Source of the DNA: Lactifluus volemus | Taxonomy: Eukaryota; Basidiomycota; Agaricomycetes; Russulales; Russulaceae | Direction of reading: 5' to 3' | DNA: 64,000 nt | NCBI GenBank assembly: GCA_022376515.1 | Contig: WTXI01000001.1 | Location: 2,108,001-2,172,000 of the forward strand | Part shown: positions 58,285-64,000 of the stretch, piece by piece | Layout of the letters: every line of letters begins with the position of its first letter | Numbering within the stretch: the stretch's first letter is position 1 | Notes under the pieces: model-generated | The model's database searches: none | Told to the model about the DNA's origin: nothing | What the model saw: the letters and a program-made list of their open reading frames with translations, nothing else | Position numbers and translations under genes: made by a program

Positions 58285-60847
58285 ATGTTCCACCTTCTTC
58301 GCTGGCCCTCCCGTTCAGCATCGAGTGACGATGGTTCTCATCGTGGAACTTTGGTGTCGGACGATAAATGCGAGGCAAAATGTTTGTCTCCCACTGCATC
58401 GAGCGCGGCCTCTTCCGCCACCCATCTTCCCGAAGCCGCAACTAAAAGTCAGACCCTTACTTCTTTCGTTGGGGGGGAGACCGTCAAGAATCTTGATGAC
58501 TTGCCCTGTTCTCAACCCTTGACTACAGTGCGAATTCTGTTCGCGCACATTGGGTAACGCGTCTTCCTTATGGATAACATTGACCTTGATTCGATCACAC
58601 TTCCCCACAGCGCCGCCTTAACGTTATTCCTTGCGACGACTGACGCCGTACGTGACAGAACCTTGCATTACCTCGCTTACTTACCGGGACGTAGACAATT
58701 GTGTCTACGTGCCTGCCGACTATCATACGGCAGTTTCATGGCTCCCAGGCTGAATTCACATGGATCGGGGTAGCGTATCTGCTCACTCAAACAGCATGTC
58801 AGCCTCTTTACGGCAAAATATCTGACCTAGTCGGAAGGAAGGTGGATGATTTTGATTTTGATTTGAGTAAAAAGGCAACAGCTAATTTCGCGTTAGTGTG
58901 TCCTTTTCTCAAGCATACTCCTGTTTTCTCTCGGTTCCTTACTGTGTGGCGTTGCTCAAGTGTGTAATTCCTCGAGAATCAACTTCTCGTGGTAATATTT
59001 TCCCAGGATTTAAAATGGTTAATCGCCGCACGTGCGTTGTCTGGCATAGGTGGAGGAGGGATAGTTAGTTCTGTCTGGGTCATTACTGCAGAGATTGTGG
59101 AGGTGCACAAAAGAGCCAAGTGGTCCCAGGCATTGAGTGTCACCTGGAGTTGCTCAGCTGTAGCAGGACCGGTTCTTGGAGGCATATTTAGTGGAAGTAA
59201 GTCGCATTTCCCTGATCTGATCTCCGTCTGATGGGGTTTGTCAGCGGAAGGTTCTTCCGGTTTGAGCTGGAGATGGTCCTGTACGTGATGACACCTTCCC
59301 ATTCGGCAAGAACTCATATCTGACCGCTCCTTAGTTTATCTCAATCTTCCCATCAGTTGCGCAGGTGCCCTCGTGCTTGCACTATCGCTCAACGGCATCG
59401 AGTTAGGAACTTCAAAGGGCGCTTCTTGGAAAGAATTTCTTCGTAGGTTCGACTTCGTTGGCCTGTGAGTAGCAGTGGACTCGCTCCTTGTTTCATATCA
59501 CCTCACAAGGAAAGCAGACTACTCTTCATTGGTAGCACTTCTTGCATTATCGTGGGATTTAGCTTCGCAAGCGACGGTGGCTGTGAGTGCCAGCATCTAT
59601 GCCCTTTTAAAGAAATTCACCGCGGCGCAACCCAGGGACAGCAACTTCAACACTTACGTTGATCATTGTTGGCACTGTCCTGTTAATATTTGCTGGCATC
59701 CACGAGGTTAGAACAACGCGCGATGCATTGTTTCCTCATTCAATCTTCAACAATTTCAATATCAGTGCGCCCACCGTCCTCTTCCTTTTTGTCCTTTCTT
59801 GTCTGATGAACTCTTAGTTATTCTCCTTATTGTCAGCTTCCTTCACAATGTCGCATTTAACTCTGGAACCTTCTATCTAGCTCGTTACTTCCAGGTCCGT
59901 AGCTGCTTTCGTTGATTATAAACTAAGGCCTATCCCTATCTTAGACTGTCAACGTGTCGATCTCCACCCTTCGTGCTGGAGTCATGCTTCTTCCATATTC
60001 CTTGGGGTCATCCCTTGCATCAATGCCCGTTGCTTGGCTCGTAGCCGCCATTCAGAGGCGCACGAAAAATACCGTTGGCCAAAAATGGGTCATCTCTTTA
60101 GGGTTGCTCATCGCTACAACTGGCTTTGGTGTGTGTCATTCGTTTTTTTTTTTCCTTTCATGTTTCCCGTGCTCCTACCCCTCCCCCCTCCTATCTGAGT
60201 TCGCTCATCCTTTATATAGCGCTGTTGTGCCTCCTTGGTGAAAATACACAGGTCATAATGCAATCATTTCTCCCACTGTGCGGAGGCTTCGGCATAGGAA
60301 TGCTGTTCCATACACCGTATCAGGCTCTTACGAGCGCCTTATCTCCCAAGGAATTGGCAGCAGGTACTGGCGCATTCTTCCTCGTTCGTTTCACGGGTGC
60401 GACTGTTGGTTTGGTACGTTTATGTCATAAACGTGTATCTCCTTTTGAGTTGACATGTTTTTGTGCTCAGTCTATTGCGGGTGCGATTTACCAAAGTGGT
60501 ATATCCCGTCATGTTCTGCATGGAGCGCCCCTGGCATCATCCTCAGCCTCGATGAGCTTAAACCAGATTCCCATCGCGGTAGGCGCATTCCGGGTAGGTG
60601 GTAGCTAAGACGCCGCTCGGTATTTAGCCATACTAAACTCCAATTCTCGAACGCAGGACGTTTGGACCATGTGTGCACCTTGCTTAGGAAGTGCTTTGCT
60701 TGTACGTTGGATTTTCGTAATTTTCAAATCATTGGGCGCTGACGTCACCATTGATCGCAGCTGTCTCTCTTCTTGCGCCCGACGCCGTTACCCGCATCTA
60801 CATCTTCTGCAGGTCCAGACACATCTAAACCGGATTCAAATAGATAG
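58285..60847 (+). CDS. MFS transporter, DHA2-like drug:proton antiporter
   Basis: A polytopic major-facilitator transporter of the 14-helix drug-efflux type. The ATG at 58285 gives a hydrophilic N-terminus to RILFAHIG, spliced to AALTLFLATTDA and then TIVSTCLPTIIRQF, which form helix 1 and motif C-like sequence. FTWIGVAYLLTQTACQPLYGKISDLVGRK holds the MFS signature between helices 2 and 3. An exon at about 58894-58965 gives VLFSSILLFSLGSLLCGVAQ, joined to DLKWLIAARALSGIGGGG. WSCSAVAGPVLGG is the antiporter motif. Later helices include FIGSTSCIIVGFSFAS, VNVSISTLRAGVMLLPYSLGSSLAS, FGIGMLFHTPYQALTSAL and AGTGAFFLVRFTGATVGL. The last exon ends LRPTPLPASTSS... with a TAG at 60845-60847. The substrate is unknown. 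Confidence 0.86.
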
Positions 60848-63651
60848 AACCGGAAAAATTAAAACCTATCATCAGAGTACTACTTGGAGCGGCCATGTAC
60901 ATATTACTAGGTATATGCGGAATAGAGCTATTTGTCTTAGACCGCCATTCTCATGGGAGACATTGTCCCAGTTTGCAGTTCCACTGCCTTTCGAAAGGAT
61001 TGTCTGACCGGGATGAGATTCCGTGCCCTCTGATTGGGCCATGCCGTGCCTTGCAGGGTTGCAAGTCTGTGAGAGCTGTGTATTGGCTCCGTGAAGCTCA
61101 ACCAGCGTATGGCCGTGATCGACGAGAGGGTGATCGATTGCTCCCCCCGGTGCGGGGCCTATACAGCCAAGCACACTAGGCGCCGAAGCGGTTCCAAGCG
61201 GCAAGCTTGTTATAGGAGAAGCTTGAAACAATGAGAATCAAAGCCTGAAAATTCAGAGGGTACGGTTAATTGACACCTAGCTAACTTCGCCGGCGTCGCG
61301 CGTCTAGGACAAAAAGTCGATGTGGGCAGGTACCTTTCATTTGCGAGATAGAAGTTAATGTAATTGGGTGATTCTCCGAATTAATCAAGAATTCCTACCC
61401 CCCTGGGTGAAAGACAGGGCGCCTAGATGTCAGCCGATTAGCGGAAATGCGTTTTTCTTACTACAACTTTGTCGTTTGCGAGCCAAGCGTTTGTAAGATG
61501 ATTAAGTGAAGAGACGCTGCAAATTTGGTCCATGTACAAATGCAACTTGCAAAGAGAATACCGTTTTGGAGTAGCAGCACAAAGGCCGACCCGACCGGAG
61601 AATAACGGGCAGGGGGAATTTTGAAAATCATTGCCCACTTCCCACGAAGTTCTACATCGTGTTGATGAGCATTTTGACACGCAGGCCGAGCGAGAGGTGG
61701 TTTACTCAAGTGCCCTGAGAAGACGTGAAGCATGGAAATCTTTTTCGAAGCATTCGAAGATCGGCCAGGAGAATAATAGTCCGAGCCGCTTGGCACCACG
61801 GAAGGTGTTAACTTGTCAAAAAAACAGTACAACGTGCCGACGACTCGGAAGGAGGCAGAGGCGTTCCGAAGGCGTTGGCAACGGCCACCAATGATCACCG
61901 CCGATGGAGTATCCCAGATCTGTGGATTCCTTTTTTTTTTTTTTGACATCGTGTTCGGAGGAATTGATATAGAACGAGGGTGAGAACTGGGTTTGCAACA
62001 TTTCATCCATTGGTTCTGGGGGGAAAGACAAAACGGCAACCTTGAAAAACCCGGAAAGATATGAACGTAAGGGAGTTTCCCTCGTGTACCATCATCGTCA
62101 GGGCGAGGGCTGAAACCAATGCCGCAAATGAAGCGCGCTCTGGGTACCAAATATCCTGCCATTGCAATGGTCGCTCTACTGCAGTAAATTATTGGCCGCT
62201 CGTCTTGAGAGGAAGCGCCACCAACAACGTGCAGGTCACGCGTGAGTAAAACATCATTATTATGGCGCGAAGCTAGACAGGTTCGTCTTCCAGGCACATG
62301 ATAAACTTGGTAACTCGGGAAAATATTAGGACACCATGATGGCAAGCGAATAGGCCTCCAAGGCCTGAGAAAACAAATACATTGTTGCAAATCGAGGATA
62401 CAGCTGTATACGAACGCACGTCACCCGAAATGGAACAGTGTGGAGGCAGCCCAGCGCAACACAGTTAGTTATAGAAAATATATTAACGGAGTTCCAGGAA
62501 ATTTATTCCGATCTTGTCCGTCATCCGTCAAAGGATTTAGATTTGTCACGTGATGGCTTACGCTGTTAACTGAGCCACGACCGCAGTTGAGCTGTCTATC
62601 GATGGGAAAATCCAGTTCGACAACGGCAACCGTGAACTTTGAAACCAGTACAGGCGATGGTACAAGGCATGCAAACATGACAGATGGGAAGTCGAAGATC
62701 CGTTTACAGAAAGGGATAAAAGACCGTCTATCGAGCCTGTGGCCACTTAAGGAAATGCCAGTGAGCGTAATCCAAGTCAAGCCAGGCGGTTGCCAGCAGA
62801 GCAGTTCGACGACTGTCAAAGCGGAGGTCCAAAGTCCCCGCGGACATACTCTTGCGCCATGTAGCCAAAAGTTAAGACGAAGAGACAGTGGCGTCTTGAA
62901 AAACTCTTGCTTCCTGAAACAAGAAAACTGTTGACATGAAGAACAGAAGGCAGAGCAGGGAGAGTTGGTGAACAACGTGAAGCAGGAAAAGCCAGGACAA
63001 CACGTTGAAGGGTCATACCGATTCAGTACTAAAAGGACCGAAGGACGGTGGAAGGGTCGAAAGTCCAATATATGGCAAGAGCGAACCAAGGAGTATGCGG
63101 CCATGCCAAGCCATGTCACAAGAAGCCGAATTTCACCCATGTGTTGATTGCGCCCGGCGGCAGAGGCCTCAGTCTAGAGATGCAGGTGCGGTCAGAAACC
63201 AACAATCAGGTTCTGGAACAGAGCGAGCAAGGAAGGGGGCAGAGAAGAGAGGCGGCCGGTGGCGCTCTTGCCCATGTATCGTGTTCTGAGTAAAACACAC
63301 TGACCCACTAGCTTGTGTTGTGTTTTGTGGTGCTTGCACTATGAGAGACTGTAGTCCGGTGCATCAGTAGCTTCAAGTTGAATTGGGTCGTGACCGTCTG
63401 GGATCATCCCAGTGTGGGGAGACTCTCAAGCAACTTGGATCGCCAATAGAATACCACCAATCGACGCAATCGTTCTCTGCAGAACGCTGCAAGCAACACT
63501 ATGCGTACGGGAATTGTCAGACAGTGTTGTAGACGGCTTAAGATATAGAACAAACCCATCTGGATATTGCTTTGCCCAAGTGGTGCAGTCACGACTTGTC
63601 CATTTTGTGGATCACACGACATGTCGTCTCTGTTGACTCCTCTCCACCATC
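60848..63651. other. Gene-poor region
   Basis: About 2.8 kb without a recognisable gene. A frame at about 60867-61179 + (PIIRVLLGAAMYILLGICGIELFVL) begins with a hydrophobic segment right after the MFS stop and could be a detached piece of an exon. Long open frames on the minus strand at 61461-62390 and 62469-63140 have no family resemblance. A T run lies at about 61930-61944. Confidence 0.4.
61461..62162 (-). CDS. Orphan open reading frame, doubtful
   Basis: An uninterrupted frame of 233 codons from the ATG at 62162; the frame stays open to 62390 without an earlier ATG. The product is rich in Ser, Pro, Cys and Arg, has a KKKK stretch (near 61940) encoded by the T run on the plus strand, and ends with a mildly hydrophobic C-terminus. 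I recognise no domain, and no introns are needed. Its length is longer than expected by chance but not compelling, and it may be spurious. Confidence 0.2.
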   Translation of the reverse strand: MAGYLVPRARFICGIGFSPRPDDDGTRGKLPYVHIFPGFSRLPFCLSPQNQWMKCCKPSSHPRSISIPPNTMSKKKKRNPQIWDTPSAVIIGGRCQRLRNASASFRVVGTLYCFFDKLTPSVVPSGSDYYSPGRSSNASKKISMLHVFSGHLSKPPLARPACQNAHQHDVELRGKWAMIFKIPPARYSPVGSAFVLLLQNGILFASCICTWTKFAASLHLIILQTLGSQTTKL

Positions 63652-64000
63652 ATGTCCACACAGGTCGCTATTCCAGACCCTATTGACGCTATCACTCATA
63701 AGTCTATGTCCATGTCCTTCATACACCCTATTGATCCAATTACCTCTCAATCCCTGCACCATCCCTTGGCTCCTCGTAATACCCATTTCTTCGCCCAGAC
63801 GACTCTGCTGTACAAAGTAGTTTCCTTGAAGGTTACCTCATGTCCGCACCAAACTAGATGCGAAGTAAGCAAATTTTACTCGTTGGCGCAACTTACGCGT
63901 CGCTCTGAGCCCAGCTAGCAGCACCTCTGGATGGAGTTGATAGCGGTTTGGAGTTCGTAAGTCATAGTCATGCTCTCACGCTTACCCCCACGTTTCCTTT
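63652..64000 (+). CDS. Possible first exon(s) of a gene running off the right edge
   Basis: The ATG at 63652 opens MSTQVAIPDPIDAITHKSMSMSFIHPIDPITSQ, with a repeated HPIDPIT/DPIDAIT pattern, then HHPLAPRNTHFFAQTTLLYKVVSLK. A GTTACC donor-like site at about 63831 and a CTAG acceptor at 63915-63918 could join to an exon that ends at a GTAAGT donor at 63957. I do not recognise the product, and the gene is cut by the window end. Confidence 0.35.

Noticed and set aside
60867..61179. Hydrophobic frame (VLLGAAMYILLGICGIELFVL) considered as the last helix of the MFS transporter
   Set aside because: The MFS frame reaches a stop at 60845-60847 after a plausible hydrophilic C-terminus, and the joining intron would need a poor donor and be only about 34 nt.

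Overview
This window looks like nuclear DNA from a basidiomycete fungus, probably of the Agaricomycotina. Genes are compact and split by many short GT-AG introns, mostly 50-65 bp, with very short exons. Several proteins match families I know best from basidiomycetes: the fungal O-fucosyltransferase-like protein, a GST-like family with the LNPKGTVPTLVVPL block, and single-pass Ser/Thr-rich membrane proteins. I see no rRNA, tRNA, CRISPR array or prokaryotic signal. All assignments come from reading translations and splice signals by eye; no database search was run.

Layout. From 1 to 22 kb is a dense housekeeping block. It holds an O-fucosyltransferase-like gene (5' end outside the window), a conserved unknown, mitochondrial pyruvate carrier MPC1, DNA ligase I, a PPZ-type phosphatase, ribosomal protein uS17/RPS11, a Ser/Thr-rich membrane protein, a GT31 glycosyltransferase, a GST-like protein, SGT1, mitochondrial bL36m and an SLC35F-like transporter. 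From 22 to 27 kb is a gene-poor tract that ends in a CpG-depleted M3 metallopeptidase pseudogene. From 28 to 41 kb are a second Ser/Thr-rich membrane protein, Rab4, a D-serine dehydratase remnant, an alpha/beta hydrolase, an RBM39-like splicing factor, PEX16 and a coiled-coil protein.

From 41 to 45.2 kb is the most unusual part. An intact TMEM97/EXPERA gene is followed by a decayed partial copy of itself. Three consecutive inverted-repeat hairpins lie between the two halves of that copy, and one of them is built from the last exon of the SLC35F-like gene at 20.7-22.2 kb. The tract 43804-44959 contains no CpG dinucleotide. From 45 to 61 kb are a CorA-type metal transporter, a conserved unknown, a 3.8-kb stretch with no recognisable gene, CK2 alpha, a SET-domain protein, MDJ1 and an MFS drug transporter. 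The last 3 kb is gene-poor and ends in the possible first exon of another gene.

The genes do not form one pathway. Mitochondrial functions recur (MPC1, bL36m, MDJ1), and several neighbours share short divergent promoters. Two themes stand out. First, silenced or decayed DNA carries a strong CpG-loss footprint, consistent with cytosine methylation and deamination. Second, at least five otherwise conserved genes, including essential CK2 alpha, carry single-base frameshifts, mostly at short homopolymers, which points to consensus errors that affect protein predictions.
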